The translations under genes were made by a program, and so were the position numbers. From Pseudomonadota bacterium (GTDB lineage Bacteria; Pseudomonadota; Gammaproteobacteria; Xanthomonadales; Rhodanobacteraceae): DNA of 51,586 bases. Each line of letters starts with the position of its first letter. The stretch's first letter is position 1. The stretch lies in contig JAJXYE010000334.1 of the NCBI GenBank assembly GCA_021780735.1, positions 1 through 51,586 on the forward strand, in the 5' to 3' direction. Below the pieces are notes generated by a model. It saw only the letters and a list, made by a program, of their open reading frames with translations. It was not told the origin of the DNA and did no database searches. Below are positions 36,891 to 47,052 of this stretch, one piece after another.

Positions 36891-37619
36891 GTGATCGGAT
36901 TTCGTCGCCCGTCGTGGTGGGCGGTGCTGCTGACGGCAGCCGGAGCCTTGCTGTTCATACGTCTTGGCATCTGGCAATTGCATCGTGCCGACTTCAAGGA
37001 CTCGCTGCTGCGTCGCTATGCCGCATCGGTATCGGCACCCTTGCAGGACTTCGCCAGCGTTGCCGCCCGTCCGCCGCGGGACAGCTTCCCGCGGGTGCAG
37101 GTGCGCGGCCGATATCTGGTCGACCGGGTGTATCTGCTGGACAACCCCAAACATGACGAACTGGGCGGTGTCGAGGTGTTCGTGCCGTTGCAGATCGCCG
37201 GCGAGCAGCCGTTGCTGCTGGTCGATCTGGGCTTTCTGCCGGCGCATGGTGACGGTCAGACGCCGCAACTGCCGCCGTTGCCGGCGGCGGAGGTCGATCT
37301 GCAGGGCCTGTATGTGCCGCCGCCGCCCACCGGTTTCGAGATGGGTGGCAACGCGCTGGCACGGCAGACGCACTGGCCGAAAAACAGCATCTTCCTGGCG
37401 CTGGGAGAGGTTGCCGGTGACCTCGGTCGACCGCTGTACCCGCGCGTGCTGGCACTGGACGCCGACCCGGCTTCGGTCTATGTACGCCACCACACGCTTG
37501 ATCTCTCCATGCCGCCAGCCCGGCACCGCGCCTATGCCTTCCAGTGGTTCTCGTTCGCGCTTGCCGCGGTGGTGATCCTGCTGGTGCTGCATCGCAAGCG
37601 CGACCCGCGCCAGCCCTGA
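36891..37619 (+). CDS. SURF1 family cytochrome oxidase assembly protein
   Basis: 242 residues with two TM helices bracketing a periplasmic domain. The N-terminus has the SURF1 signature RLGIWQLHRADFK, the middle VRGRYLVDRVYLLDN, and the C-terminal helix starts RHRAYAFQWFSFALAA. SURF1 assists heme a insertion into subunit I. The start is a GTG; the longer frame upstream overlaps the divergent DUF2909-like gene and is rejected. It begins the second oxidase biogenesis block. Confidence 0.93.
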   Translation: MIGFRRPSWWAVLLTAAGALLFIRLGIWQLHRADFKDSLLRRYAASVSAPLQDFASVAARPPRDSFPRVQVRGRYLVDRVYLLDNPKHDELGGVEVFVPLQIAGEQPLLLVDLGFLPAHGDGQTPQLPPLPAAEVDLQGLYVPPPPTGFEMGGNALARQTHWPKNSIFLALGEVAGDLGRPLYPRVLALDADPASVYVRHHTLDLSMPPARHRAYAFQWFSFALAAVVILLVLHRKRDPRQP

Positions 37620-37641
37620 CCGACCACTCTGACTCCAGCCG

Positions 37642-38226
37642 ATGACTGTGCCGATGACAACTGCCGACCCTAAATCCCTGCGCAAAAGCCGCCTGTACCT
37701 GCTGTTGATCGCGATGGTGTTTGCCGCGCCGATGATTGTTGCCGGCCTGCTTACGCTCGGTGGCTGGCAACCTGGCGCCAAGGGCAATGGTCAGCCAATC
37801 ACGCCGCAACGCAATTTCGTTGCGGAAAAACTGCAGGTGAAACTGGCTGACGGCAGTACCTACCCGTGGCGCGACAGCGAGCCGCGCATGAGCCTGGTCG
37901 CACTGGCTGGGCCGGATTGCGCCACGCACTGTCTCGATGCGTTGACCGCGATGGCCAAGGCACGGGTGATGCTGAGTCGCAATGAGTCGCGCCTGCGCCT
38001 GCTTTACCTCGGCACACTGCCGCAGGATGCCGCCGCGCGTCAGGCCATGGCCAGCTACTGGCTGGCTGGCCGGGACGTCGATGGCAAGCTGGCCAGTTTC
38101 CGGCCCACTGCATCAGACAGCGTCAGTGCCTTGCTGGTGGAATCCAACGGTACCGCCCTGTCTTTCTATCCGGCCGGCTTCGACGCGGCCGGTCTGCTGC
38201 GTGATCTGCGCAAGGTGATCAAGTGA
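37642..38226 (+). CDS. thioredoxin/SCO-like membrane-anchored protein of the cox cluster
   Basis: 194 residues. One N-terminal TM helix (about 18-40) precedes a periplasmic domain that begins LQVKLADGSTYPWRD and carries a CxxxC pair in GPDCATHCLDAL. The CxxxC and location beside SURF1 and heme A synthase resemble SCO-type copper chaperones, but it is divergent and I do not assign a copper role firmly. An in-frame ATG at codon 5 is an alternative start. Its stop overlaps the next ATG by one base. Confidence 0.82.
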   Translation: MTVPMTTADPKSLRKSRLYLLLIAMVFAAPMIVAGLLTLGGWQPGAKGNGQPITPQRNFVAEKLQVKLADGSTYPWRDSEPRMSLVALAGPDCATHCLDALTAMAKARVMLSRNESRLRLLYLGTLPQDAAARQAMASYWLAGRDVDGKLASFRPTASDSVSALLVESNGTALSFYPAGFDAAGLLRDLRKVIK

Positions 38227-39401
38227 TGTCGACACGCCCTCTGAAGATCCTGCGCTGGCTGTCCCTGCTGGCGGCGCTTTTCGCGTTTGGCCTGGTGATG
38301 TTCGGCGCCTTCGTGCGGCTGTCCAACGCCGGCCTGTCCTGCCCGGACTGGCCGACCTGTTACGGCCAGGTGACGTGGCCGCAGCATGCCCAGGCTGTCG
38401 CCCATGCCGATGCGGCGTATCCGGATCGTCCGTATGAGGCGCACAAGGCCTGGCGCGAGCAGGTACATCGTTTCCTGGCGGGCACGCTCGGCGTGATGGT
38501 GCTGGCGTTGGCGCTGCTGGCGAGCCGGCGCCAACGCGGCGCCTTGCTTGCGGTGCTGGTCGGTGCGGTGTTTGCGGCGGCCGGGGTGGCCCTGTACATG
38601 CGCGGCGAGCATCAATGGTCGTCGCTGCTGGCCGCCTGCGCGATTGCCCTGCCGCTGTTCGCGGCGATCCGCCTGCCGCGACCGGGCGCCTGGAAGATCT
38701 GCGTGCTGGCACTGGCGGTGATCATCTTCCAGGCGATGCTCGGCATGTGGACGGTGACCCTGCTGCTCAAGCCCATCGTGGTGATGGGGCATCTGCTCGG
38801 CGGCATGACTACCTTCGCCCTGCTGGCCTATGCCGCGCTGCGTTTTGCCGGCGTCTCGGCGCCGGATGCAAGCAGTGCCGATCTGCGCCGCTGGGTGGTG
38901 ATCGGTCTGTTCCTGCTGCTGTGCCAGATCGCGCTGGGGGGTTGGACCTCGTCCAACTACGCGGCACTGGCCTGTGGCTATGGGCCCGGTTCATTTCCGC
39001 AATGCCTGAACCAGTGGGCGCCACCGACCGACTTCCACCAGGGCTTCGTGCTGTGGCGCGGCGTCGGCGTGGACTATGAGGGCGGCGTGCTCGACATGGC
39101 GGCGCGCAGCGCGATCCAGATTGCACACCGCATCGGCGCGCTGGTGGTGTTCTGCTATCTCGGCTGGCTGGCCTGCAAAGTTGCCCGGCGCGGCCTGGGC
39201 CGGTTCGGCATCGCGATTGCCGCGGCCCTGGTGAGCCAGGTGCTGCTGGGTATCAGCAATGTGTATTTCGGGCTGCCGCTGGCGGTGGCAACCGCGCACA
39301 ATGGCATGGCCGCCTTGCTCCTGTGTGCCCTGCTGGCCGCGCTGGCGCGTACCCAGGTTCGGCCCGATTCGTCCGTGCCCACATCGCCGGAGCCGAGTTG
39401 A
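38226..39401 (+). CDS. ctaA: heme A synthase (COX15/CtaA)
   Basis: 391 residues, about eight TM helices. The first loop contains [17 protein letters not shown] with paired cysteines, and [16 protein letters not shown] carries expected heme histidines. The second half repeats the pattern with [15 protein letters not shown] and [12 protein letters not shown]. It oxidises the C8 methyl of heme O to make heme A for the oxidase. The start overlaps the previous stop (TGATG). cyoE follows at once. Confidence 0.95.
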   Translation: MSTRPLKILRWLSLLAALFAFGLVMFGAFVRLSNAGLSCPDWPTCYGQVTWPQHAQAVAHADAAYPDRPYEAHKAWREQVHRFLAGTLGVMVLALALLASRRQRGALLAVLVGAVFAAAGVALYMRGEHQWSSLLAACAIALPLFAAIRLPRPGAWKICVLALAVIIFQAMLGMWTVTLLLKPIVVMGHLLGGMTTFALLAYAALRFAGVSAPDASSADLRRWVVIGLFLLLCQIALGGWTSSNYAALACGYGPGSFPQCLNQWAPPTDFHQGFVLWRGVGVDYEGGVLDMAARSAIQIAHRIGALVVFCYLGWLACKVARRGLGRFGIAIAAALVSQVLLGISNVYFGLPLAVATAHNGMAALLLCALLAALARTQVRPDSSVPTSPEPS

Positions 39402-39402
39402 G

Positions 39403-40305
39403 ATGGAGTTGATCCGCGAATATCTGCAACTGACCAAGCCGCGCGTGGTGGCGCTGCTGGTGTTCTGCGCCGTGATCGGCATGTTCCTGGCGGTGCCGGG
39501 GATTCCGCCGTGGCGGGCGCTGGTGTTCGGTACGCTGGGTATCTGGATGGCTTCGGGCTCGGCCGCGGCGTTCAACCACCTGATCGACGAGCGCATCGAC
39601 AAGCTGATGGCGCGTACCGCCCGGCGTCCGCTGGCGACCGGCTCGCTGACCGCGCACCAGGTACTGGTGTTCGCCGTGCTGCTTGGCATCGCCTCGATGC
39701 TGGTTCTGGTTCTGCTGGTCAACACGCTGACCGCCGTGCTGACGTTTGGCGGACTGATCGGCTATGCGCTGGTCTACACCGCCTACCTCAAGCGTGCCAC
39801 GCCGCAGAACATCGTGATTGGCGGCCTCGCCGGCGCGATTCCGCCCGTGCTGGGCTGGACCGCGGTCACCGGTGAATTGCACGCCTTTGCGTTGCAACTG
39901 TGCCTGATCATCTTCGTGTGGACGCCACCGCACTTCTGGGCGCTGGCGATCTTCCGTCGTGACGACTACGCACGCGCCGGCGTGCCGATGCTGCCGGTGA
40001 CCCATGGTGTGGTCTATACCCGCTGGCAGGTGCTGTTCTACACGATCCTGCTGGTGCTGGTGACCCTGCTGCCGGCACTGACCGGGATGAGCGGCCTGAT
40101 CTACCTGGGCGGGGCAGTGGTGCTCGACATCGGCTTTCTGTACTACGCGATCCGCCTGCTGAATCCGCCGGACGAGCTGTTCCCGATGAAGGTGTTCAAG
40201 TATTCGATCGTGTACCTGATGGCGCTGTTCGCGTTCCTGCTGTTCGACCACTGGCTGGTGCACCCGGTCGTGCAGCATGGGCTGATGCTGCAGGTGGTGC
40301 GCTGA
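39403..40305 (+). CDS. cyoE: heme O synthase (protoheme IX farnesyltransferase)
   Basis: 300-residue UbiA-family membrane prenyltransferase that farnesylates heme B to heme O. Motifs: [20 protein letters not shown], the NxxxD-type site [60 protein letters not shown] and MLPVTHG. About nine TM helices. It starts one base after the ctaA stop. Last gene of the oxidase biogenesis run. Confidence 0.97.
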   Translation: MELIREYLQLTKPRVVALLVFCAVIGMFLAVPGIPPWRALVFGTLGIWMASGSAAAFNHLIDERIDKLMARTARRPLATGSLTAHQVLVFAVLLGIASMLVLVLLVNTLTAVLTFGGLIGYALVYTAYLKRATPQNIVIGGLAGAIPPVLGWTAVTGELHAFALQLCLIIFVWTPPHFWALAIFRRDDYARAGVPMLPVTHGVVYTRWQVLFYTILLVLVTLLPALTGMSGLIYLGGAVVLDIGFLYYAIRLLNPPDELFPMKVFKYSIVYLMALFAFLLFDHWLVHPVVQHGLMLQVVR

Positions 40306-40484
40306 GGATCGGCTCGCTGTGGCGGCGCACCGAGCTATTCTGTCGCCATGTGGACGTCAGTCACACTGACATGGGGTGCGCCTGCGCGCTTGTTCCGGCT
40401 GGCAGTGGCGACAGTGCTGCGCGCATGTCCTGATGCTGTTGCCGTCATCCACTTGCCGGCGTGGCCGGGCAGGGAGTGCTTGTC

Positions 40485-41150
40485 GTGCGCCTTCTGATCG
40501 TCGAAGACTCACCTGCGCTGGGACGTGATCTGAGTACCGCCCTGGTGCGAGATGGTCACGCGGTGGATCTCGCCGCCGATGGCGCCGAGGCACTGCGCTT
40601 TCTGTCCAGCTATCACTACGATGTGGTGACCCTGGACTTGATGATGCCCACGCTGGATGGCTGGTCGGTGTTGCGGCGGCTGCAGGGGCGTGGTGGCAGT
40701 CCGCGCGTGCTGGTGCTTTCGGCACGTGACCAGGTGGGCGATCGGGTCGAGGCGCTCAATCTCGGTGCCGACGACTACATGATCAAACCGTTTGCCTACG
40801 CCGAGCTGTTGGCACGGCTGCATGCGCTGGGGCGTCGCACCGAGGGAACCGCACCCATGCTGCAGGCGGGTTCGCTGGAAGTCGATCCTCGCGCCCGACA
40901 GGCGCGGGTGAATGGTACCGTGCTGGCGCTGTCACCGAAGGAATATGCATTGCTGGAGACGCTGATGGGACAGCGCGGTCGCGTACTGTCCCGCTCGGCC
41001 TTGTTCGAAAGCCTCTACGATGCGCAAAGCGAGGCATCGGACAAGGTGATCGAAGTGCTGGTTAGTACCTTGCGCACGAAACTGGCGCACGCCGGTATCC
41101 CCGACCTGATCGAGACGCGACGGGGGTTTGGCTATGTCGTGGCTGCGTGA
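40485..41150 (+). CDS. OmpR-family response regulator
   Basis: 221 residues. The receiver domain has LLIVEDSPALGRDL (acidic pair), the phosphoacceptor in VVTLDLMMPTLDGW, VLSARD and DYMIKPFAYAELLARL. The C-terminal winged helix has LSPKEYALLETLMGQRGRVLSR and TLRTKLAHAG...RRGFGYVV. The start is the GTG eight bases after GGGAG. It overlaps the sensor kinase gene. Likely controls the downstream efflux operon, by position. Confidence 0.93.
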   Translation: MRLLIVEDSPALGRDLSTALVRDGHAVDLAADGAEALRFLSSYHYDVVTLDLMMPTLDGWSVLRRLQGRGGSPRVLVLSARDQVGDRVEALNLGADDYMIKPFAYAELLARLHALGRRTEGTAPMLQAGSLEVDPRARQARVNGTVLALSPKEYALLETLMGQRGRVLSRSALFESLYDAQSEASDKVIEVLVSTLRTKLAHAGIPDLIETRRGFGYVVAA

Positions 41151-42552
41151 ATGGGCGCTGGGGTCGATTGCCCGCCGGCTCCTGCTGTTTCTGTTCAGTG
41201 GCCTCAGCGTGCTGATGATCAGCCTGTTCGTGTTGCTGGACTATGGCATCGACCGGCAGATCTTTGGCCGGCTCGACGATACCCTGCTGGCGCGCGCGCG
41301 GGGAATTGCCGTCCTGCTCGACTCGCATCCCAGTGGCGAGGCGTTGTCCGAGTTGCAGGCATTCATTCCCGAATACGCCGGGGGAGGCCATACCGATTTC
41401 CTGCAGATCTGGGATGATCGCGGCCACACCATGCTGGCCTCGGCCAGCAACGCCGCCGCCAATCTTCAGCCACCCACCGCCGCTGTCCCGGCCAACGCCC
41501 CCTATTTTTACGACATGCGTCTTCCCGATGGTCACCGGGGGCGCGGCGTCGCCATGCGACTGGCCTTTTCCGGCAGCACTGGCGATGCCTTGCTGGTGGT
41601 GGCGGAGGAACGGGAGCAGGTCGACATGCTTGAGCAAAGAGTGCATCTGGCGCTGATCTTTGGTGTGCTGGGTACGGCCCTGATCGCCGCGTTGCTGTCG
41701 TTTCTTGCCGTTCGCGGCGGCTTGCGCCCGCTGATTGCCTTTGGTGCGCATGCCGAAGACAAGGAATTGAAGCCGGCCGAAGCCTTGCCGGCCGCACGCA
41801 TGCCGCGCGAGCTCAGGCCGTTTGCCACGGCGCTGAATACGTCCTTTGAGCGATTGCAGGACGCCTTGGGCCGCGAGCGTCGCTTTGCGCGTGATGTGGC
41901 GCATGAGCTGCGCACGCCACTGGCCGAGATGCGCATGGCGGTCGAGCTGGCACAGCGCGATACCGTGGATGCCGCGCCATTGCAGGGTGCCATCGAATCG
42001 ATCGAGCGGATGGGTCGCTGCATCGATGGTCTGCTGTCGTTGTCGCGTTATGAGGCGGGCATGGATCAGGCACAGCTGGAGCCACTGGACGTGGCCGATC
42101 TGCTGCGTCGTGCGCTGGCACTCGCCGCCGCGCCAGCGGCAGAGCGGGAGGTGTTGGTGGAGGCCGGGCTGCCGTCCGAATACTGGATCAGTTCCGATCC
42201 CGCATTGCTCGAACGGATCGTGGACAACCTGTTGTTGAACGCCGTCGAATACGCGCCGCCGCACAGCCGGGTGCAGTTGTCGCTGCAACAGGTCGATGGC
42301 AGCTCGCGGCTGCGCATAGGCAACGAGGCCCCCGATCTCGGCACCGAGGATCTGCTGCGGATGGGTGAGCGCTTCTGGCGCAAGACGCAGGCTCGCGAGA
42401 TCAGTCGCCATGGCGGACTGGGCCTGGCACTGGCGCGCACGCTGGCCGAGGTGCTGGGGCTGCGGCTGCATTTCGAACTCGAACATGGCGTGTTGTGGGC
42501 CACCTTGGAACCGCTTCGGGACATCACCGCGATAGCCGAGCAGGATTCTTAA
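41134..42552 (+). CDS. two-component sensor histidine kinase
   Basis: 472 residues. A TM helix (about 15-38), a periplasmic sensor (about 39-165) and a second TM helix (about 170-195) lead to the H box RRFARDVAHELRTPLAEMR. The N box is ERIVDNLLLNAVEYAPP and the G box is GGLGLALARTLAEVLG; the DxGxG box is weak. It overlaps the response regulator by 17 bases. The signal is not evident; the efflux operon next door suggests metal or drug sensing. Confidence 0.92.
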   Translation: MSWLREWALGSIARRLLLFLFSGLSVLMISLFVLLDYGIDRQIFGRLDDTLLARARGIAVLLDSHPSGEALSELQAFIPEYAGGGHTDFLQIWDDRGHTMLASASNAAANLQPPTAAVPANAPYFYDMRLPDGHRGRGVAMRLAFSGSTGDALLVVAEEREQVDMLEQRVHLALIFGVLGTALIAALLSFLAVRGGLRPLIAFGAHAEDKELKPAEALPAARMPRELRPFATALNTSFERLQDALGRERRFARDVAHELRTPLAEMRMAVELAQRDTVDAAPLQGAIESIERMGRCIDGLLSLSRYEAGMDQAQLEPLDVADLLRRALALAAAPAAEREVLVEAGLPSEYWISSDPALLERIVDNLLLNAVEYAPPHSRVQLSLQQVDGSSRLRIGNEAPDLGTEDLLRMGERFWRKTQAREISRHGGLGLALARTLAEVLGLRLHFELEHGVLWATLEPLRDITAIAEQDS

Positions 42553-42614
42553 GCTCGTTCAAAGCTGCGCCGCAGATCCTTGTCATCTAGATGGCTATGG
42601 ATCCGAGGTATCGC

Positions 42615-43667
42615 ATGCGTCGCTTGCTCATGGGACTGGCGGTGATGGCCGCCGTGCTGCCTGTCTGTGCCGCTGGACAGGAGATCGTTCTGACCGCCGC
42701 GCAGCGTCAGGCGCTGAACATCAAGGTGGGCAAGGTCGAGGCCGCCACCAGCTTGCCGCTGGATGGCCTGCCGGCGACCGTGCGCGCCCCGCACGAAGGT
42801 AGTGCCGTGGTCACCGCGCCGTTTGCCGGGGTCGTGGTCGCCGTGCTGGCGCGCGAAGGCCAGGCGGTGACGCGAAACCAGCCATTGGTACGCATCCAGA
42901 GTCGCGAGGCGATGACGCTGGGTGCCGATCTGGCGGCGGCGCGCGGCGACTACCGTGTTGCCGATGCACAGGCTTCGCGCGATCGCCAGTTGCATGCCGA
43001 AGGCATCATTCCCGCCGGTCGCATGCAGGCCGCAGAAGCACGTCGGGAAGCGGCGGCCGCACGTCTGCATGAATTGCAGGCGGCACGCTCTACCGCGCCG
43101 ACGCCTGCCGGCGGCGCGCCGGGCATCTACGAACTGCGTGCGCCCCTGGACGGCCGCGTGGTCGAGCGCGCCGTGCGCCTGGGCGAGCCGATCGAGACGC
43201 TGGCCAAGGCCTATGTGATTGCCCGCCGTGACCGGGTGATGCTGGAGCTGCACCTGCCGGCCCGCTATGCCCACGCGTTGCGGGTGGGCTTGCCGGTGCA
43301 TGTGGAGGGCGGCACCGAAGGCAAGGTGACCGAGACCGGTGGCGCCATCGATGCGCCGAGCCAGACCGTGCTGGTCCGGGCTGAAGTAGTGACCGAACAC
43401 CTGCTGCCCGGGCAGCAGACCACCGCAACCCTGTTGTTGCCGGCACCCCCGCACGCCTTGTCGGTGTCGTCTTCGGCGCTGGCGGAGCGCGATGGACGCT
43501 ATGTGCTGTTCGTTGCTGCCGCAAAGGGCTTCACGCCGGTGCCGGTGACGCTGCTGGTGCAGACGGCGGACGGCCACAGCGTGGTGAGTGGTACGGTCGC
43601 TGCCGGTGCCGAGGTGGTGATTTCCGGTGCCGGCGCCTTGAAGGCGATGCCGCAGGGAGGTGGCTGA
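42615..43667 (+). CDS. RND efflux periplasmic adaptor (CzcB/CusB-like)
   Basis: 350 residues with a signal peptide (LLMGLAVMAAVLPVCAAG). The membrane-fusion layout is visible: a biotinyl/lipoyl-like half (VTAPFAGVVVAVLAREGQAV), a helical hairpin (about 100-165), the returning half (YELRAPLDGRVVERAVRLGEPI), a beta-barrel and a membrane-proximal end. It bridges the RND pump and the outer-membrane channel. The ATG chosen follows GAGG at six bases; upstream in-frame ATGs exist. No His-rich metal tail. Confidence 0.88.
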   Translation: MRRLLMGLAVMAAVLPVCAAGQEIVLTAAQRQALNIKVGKVEAATSLPLDGLPATVRAPHEGSAVVTAPFAGVVVAVLAREGQAVTRNQPLVRIQSREAMTLGADLAAARGDYRVADAQASRDRQLHAEGIIPAGRMQAAEARREAAAARLHELQAARSTAPTPAGGAPGIYELRAPLDGRVVERAVRLGEPIETLAKAYVIARRDRVMLELHLPARYAHALRVGLPVHVEGGTEGKVTETGGAIDAPSQTVLVRAEVVTEHLLPGQQTTATLLLPAPPHALSVSSSALAERDGRYVLFVAAAKGFTPVPVTLLVQTADGHSVVSGTVAAGAEVVISGAGALKAMPQGGG

Positions 43668-43668
43668 G

Positions 43669-46600
43669 ATGATGCGCCGCCTGGTCGAGTTCGCGCTGTC
43701 ACAGCGCCTGCTGGTGTTGCTGGCCGTGCTTGGCATTGCCGGGGCAGGTACCTGGGCCTTGATGCGCCTGCCCATCGACGCCTACCCGAATATCGCCCCG
43801 ACCCAGGTCAAACTGATCCTGAAGGCGCCGGGCATGACGCCCGAAGAGGTCGAGACACGGGTGGTGACGCCGCTGGAGTTGGAGCTGCTTGGCATTCCCC
43901 AATCGCTGATGCTGCGCTCGACGGCGAAGTACGCGATCGCCGATGTCACGCTCGACTTCGCCGAGGGTACCGACATCTACTGGGCGCGCCAGCAGGTCGC
44001 CGAGCGCTTTGCGGCGGCCGCCGGCACCCTGCCGTCAGACGTCAGTGGTGGACTGGCGCCCATCGCCACGCCGTTGTCGGACATGTTGATGTTCACCATC
44101 GAGGGTGGTGGCCTGAGCCTGGCCGAGCGTCGCACCCTGCTTGACTGGACGATTCGTCCGGCGCTGCGCACGATTCCCGGCGTGGCCGATCTCAACGCGC
44201 TGGGCGGTGAGGTGCGCAGCTATCTGGTGGTGCCCGACCGCGCACGGTTGTCGGCGGCTGGCCTGCATTTTCGCGACGTGGTCGCTGCGCTGGAGCGAAA
44301 CAACCGCAACGACGGATCCGGTCGCCTGCGTCAAGGCGACGACGCGTTGATCGTGCGCGCCGAGGGGGCGATTCGCAGCCTCGATGATCTGCGCCAGGTG
44401 GTGGTCACCTCGCGCAGTGGCATTCCGCTGCGGGTGGGCGATGTGGCGGAAGTGCGCTATGGCAGCCTGACCCGCTACGGCGCGGTCACCCGAGATGGCG
44501 TTGGTGAAGCGGTGGAAGGGCTGGTGGTCGGACTGCGCGGTGCGGATGCGTCGAAGGTCGTTGCACAGGTGCGAGCCAGGCTCGATACGCTGAAGTCGTC
44601 CTTCCCGCCGGGTACCCGTCTTGAGGTGTTCTACGACCGCAGTTCACTGATCGAGCGGGCCGTCGGCACGGTCAAGGATGCGCTGATCGAGGCCAGCGTG
44701 CTGGTGGTGATCCTGCTGCTGCTGTTCCTCGGCGACGTGCGCGCGGCACTGGTGGTGTCGCTGACCTTGCCGATGGCCGCGCTGCTCACCTTCCTGCTGA
44801 TGCATCTGTTCGGCATGAGTGCGAACCTGATGAGCCTGGGTGGCCTGGCGATCGCCATCGGCATGCTGGTGGATGCGGCGGTGGTGGTGGTGGAGAACAC
44901 GGTGAGCCGGCTCGCACCCGGCAGCGAGGCGGCCACGCTGCCGCGGCTGCATCGGGTCTATCGTGCGGTGGTCGAGGTGGCTACGCCGGTGACGGCGGGC
45001 ATCGTTATCATCTGCCTGGTGTTCATGCCGCTGCTGACCCTGCAGGGGCTGGAGGGCAAGCTGTTCGCGCCGGTGGCCCTGACCATCGTGTTTGCGCTGG
45101 CGGCGTCGCTGCTGTTGTCGATGACGGTGATCCCGGTGCTCTGCTCGATGTTGCTGCGCGAGCGGATCCACGGCGAACCGTGGCTGATGCGCGCACTCCA
45201 TCGTGGCTACCGGCCCTTGCTGGACTGGTCGCTGGCGCATGGCCGCTGGATGGGCGTGGCGGCGGGCATCGCGCTGCTGCTGGGTGTGCTGGCCTACCTG
45301 GGCACCGGCAAGACCTTCATGCCGACCATGGACGAAGGCGACATGCTGGTGCAACTGGTCAAGCAGCCGTCGGTCAGTCTGGAGGCTTCGCGCGACCAGG
45401 ACATGGCGATCGAGCGGGCGATCAAGTCGCGCCTGCCCGAGGTCGAGCATGTGGTGGCGCGGCTGGGCTCGGACGAGCTGGGGCTTGATCCGATGGGACT
45501 CAACGAAACCGACATGTTCCTGCAGCTCAAGCCCAAGTCGGCATGGCGCGAGCCGAGCAATGCGTGGCTGGAGGATCAGCTGCGCACGATCCTGAAGGAC
45601 TTTCCCGGAGTCGAGTACGGTTTCACCCAGCCGATCCAGATGCGCGTGTCGGAGATGCTCACCGGCAGCCGCGGCGATATTGCGGTGAAGGTGTTTGGCC
45701 CGGATCTGGCCATGTTGAACCAGCTGGCCAACCGGATCGCCGCGATCCTCGAGCACACCCGCGGCAGCCAGGACGTGATCGCGCAAACCCAGGAGGGCGT
45801 GCGCTACCTGGGTGTGCGGATCGACCGTCAGGCGGCCGGGCGCTATGGCCTGGACGTGGCCGCGGTGCAGGACGAACTGCGCGCGCAGCTGGAAGGCCAG
45901 CGCGCAGGCACGGTGATCGAGCAGCAGCGGCGCACCCCGGTGGTCGTGCGCGGATCGCGCCAGATTGCCGACACGCCGACGCTGTTTGAACGGATCAGCA
46001 TGGCCCGTGGCGATGCCGGCGAAGTGCCGCTGGATCAGGTGGCCCGGCTCGAGGCGACCACCGGCCCGGTGCAGGTGCGCCGCGAGAACGGCTCGCGCTT
46101 CGCCCTGGTGCAGTCCAATGTGGCCGGACGTGACCTGGTCGGTTTCGTCGAGGAGGCACAGGCCGCGGTAATCAAGGACATTCATCTGCCGGCTGGCTAC
46201 AGCGTGACCTGGGGCGGCCAGTTCGAGAATCAGCAGCGTGCCGCGGCGCGCCTGGCAATCGTGGTGCCGGCGGCGCTGGTGCTGATCTTTCTGGTGCTGT
46301 TCTCCACCTTCGGCTCGATCCGGCAGGCCTTGCTGATTCTCTGCAACGTGCCGTTCGCGCTGGTCGGCGGCATCGTCACGCTGTGGTTGTCCGGCCAGTA
46401 CCTGTCCGTGCCGGCCTCGGTCGGTTTCATCGCGCTGCTGGGTATCGCGGTGCTCAACGGCCTGGTGCTGGTATCCCATTTCAATCAGTTGCGGGCTGCC
46501 GGGCTGGCGATGGCCGACGCGGTGCGCGAGGGCGCCCTGCGGCGCCTGCGCCCGGTGATGATGACCGCCTCGATTACCGCGCTGGGTCTGGTGCCGTTGC

Positions 46601-46731
46601 TGTTCGCCAGTGGCCCGGGCTCGGAAGTGCAGCGTCCGCTCGCCGTGGTGGTGATCGGTGGACTGGTCAGCTGCACGGCATTGACCCTGCTGTTGCTGCC
46701 CGTACTGTTCCGCCGCTACGGCGAAGCCTGA
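43669..46731 (+). CDS. heavy-metal-type RND efflux transporter (CzcA/CusA family)
   Basis: 1020 residues, normal for the family. N-terminus RRLVEFALSQRLLVLLAVLG, two large periplasmic loops and 12 TM helices. TM4 carries LAIAIGMLVDAAVVVVEN with the conserved proton-relay Asp and Glu of the HME group. The region PTMDEGDMLVQ..DPMGLNETDMFLQLKP and YGFTQPIQMR is CzcA-like. Proton-driven export of a cation is likely; the metal cannot be told from sequence, and the CusA methionine relay is only partly kept. GGGAGG precedes the ATG. Confidence 0.93.
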   Translation: MMRRLVEFALSQRLLVLLAVLGIAGAGTWALMRLPIDAYPNIAPTQVKLILKAPGMTPEEVETRVVTPLELELLGIPQSLMLRSTAKYAIADVTLDFAEGTDIYWARQQVAERFAAAAGTLPSDVSGGLAPIATPLSDMLMFTIEGGGLSLAERRTLLDWTIRPALRTIPGVADLNALGGEVRSYLVVPDRARLSAAGLHFRDVVAALERNNRNDGSGRLRQGDDALIVRAEGAIRSLDDLRQVVVTSRSGIPLRVGDVAEVRYGSLTRYGAVTRDGVGEAVEGLVVGLRGADASKVVAQVRARLDTLKSSFPPGTRLEVFYDRSSLIERAVGTVKDALIEASVLVVILLLLFLGDVRAALVVSLTLPMAALLTFLLMHLFGMSANLMSLGGLAIAIGMLVDAAVVVVENTVSRLAPGSEAATLPRLHRVYRAVVEVATPVTAGIVIICLVFMPLLTLQGLEGKLFAPVALTIVFALAASLLLSMTVIPVLCSMLLRERIHGEPWLMRALHRGYRPLLDWSLAHGRWMGVAAGIALLLGVLAYLGTGKTFMPTMDEGDMLVQLVKQPSVSLEASRDQDMAIERAIKSRLPEVEHVVARLGSDELGLDPMGLNETDMFLQLKPKSAWREPSNAWLEDQLRTILKDFPGVEYGFTQPIQMRVSEMLTGSRGDIAVKVFGPDLAMLNQLANRIAAILEHTRGSQDVIAQTQEGVRYLGVRIDRQAAGRYGLDVAAVQDELRAQLEGQRAGTVIEQQRRTPVVVRGSRQIADTPTLFERISMARGDAGEVPLDQVARLEATTGPVQVRRENGSRFALVQSNVAGRDLVGFVEEAQAAVIKDIHLPAGYSVTWGGQFENQQRAAARLAIVVPAALVLIFLVLFSTFGSIRQALLILCNVPFALVGGIVTLWLSGQYLSVPASVGFIALLGIAVLNGLVLVSHFNQLRAAGLAMADAVREGALRRLRPVMMTASITALGLVPLLFASGPGSEVQRPLAVVVIGGLVSCTALTLLLLPVLFRRYGEA

Positions 46732-46740
46732 GGAGGTCGC

Positions 46741-47052
46741 ATGTCGACAACACTGAAGCGGCTCACCATGATCGCGCCGCGTGAAGAGGAAGATGTACTG
46801 GTGGCCACGTTGCTGGAGATGCAGCCGTCGCTGCCGGGGTTCACCACGATGCCCGTGGCTGGTCATGGCGAAGGCTTCGCCAAAGCCAGCGTGCACGAGT
46901 GCGTGCGTGGTCGGATCGACCGCCTGCTGCTGTGGCTGGTGCTGCCGCAGGATGACGTGCAGCGCGTGCTCACGGTGATCGGGCAGCATCTGCCACACAG
47001 CCAGATCGTGTGGTGGATCGAGCCGGTGGATGCGATGGGGAGGCTGGCATGA
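46741..47052 (+). CDS. DUF3240 family protein
   Basis: 103 residues, no TM helix, compact alpha/beta pattern (LTMIAPREEEDVLVATLLEM, VHECVRGRIDRLLLWLVLP, HSQIVWWIEPVDAMG). Proteins like this sit between the RND pump and TolC-like gene in related loci and may have a small ferredoxin-like or PII-like regulatory fold. The role is unknown. It has a perfect AGGAGG ribosome binding site and overlaps the next gene by four bases. Confidence 0.85.
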   Translation: MSTTLKRLTMIAPREEEDVLVATLLEMQPSLPGFTTMPVAGHGEGFAKASVHECVRGRIDRLLLWLVLPQDDVQRVLTVIGQHLPHSQIVWWIEPVDAMGRLA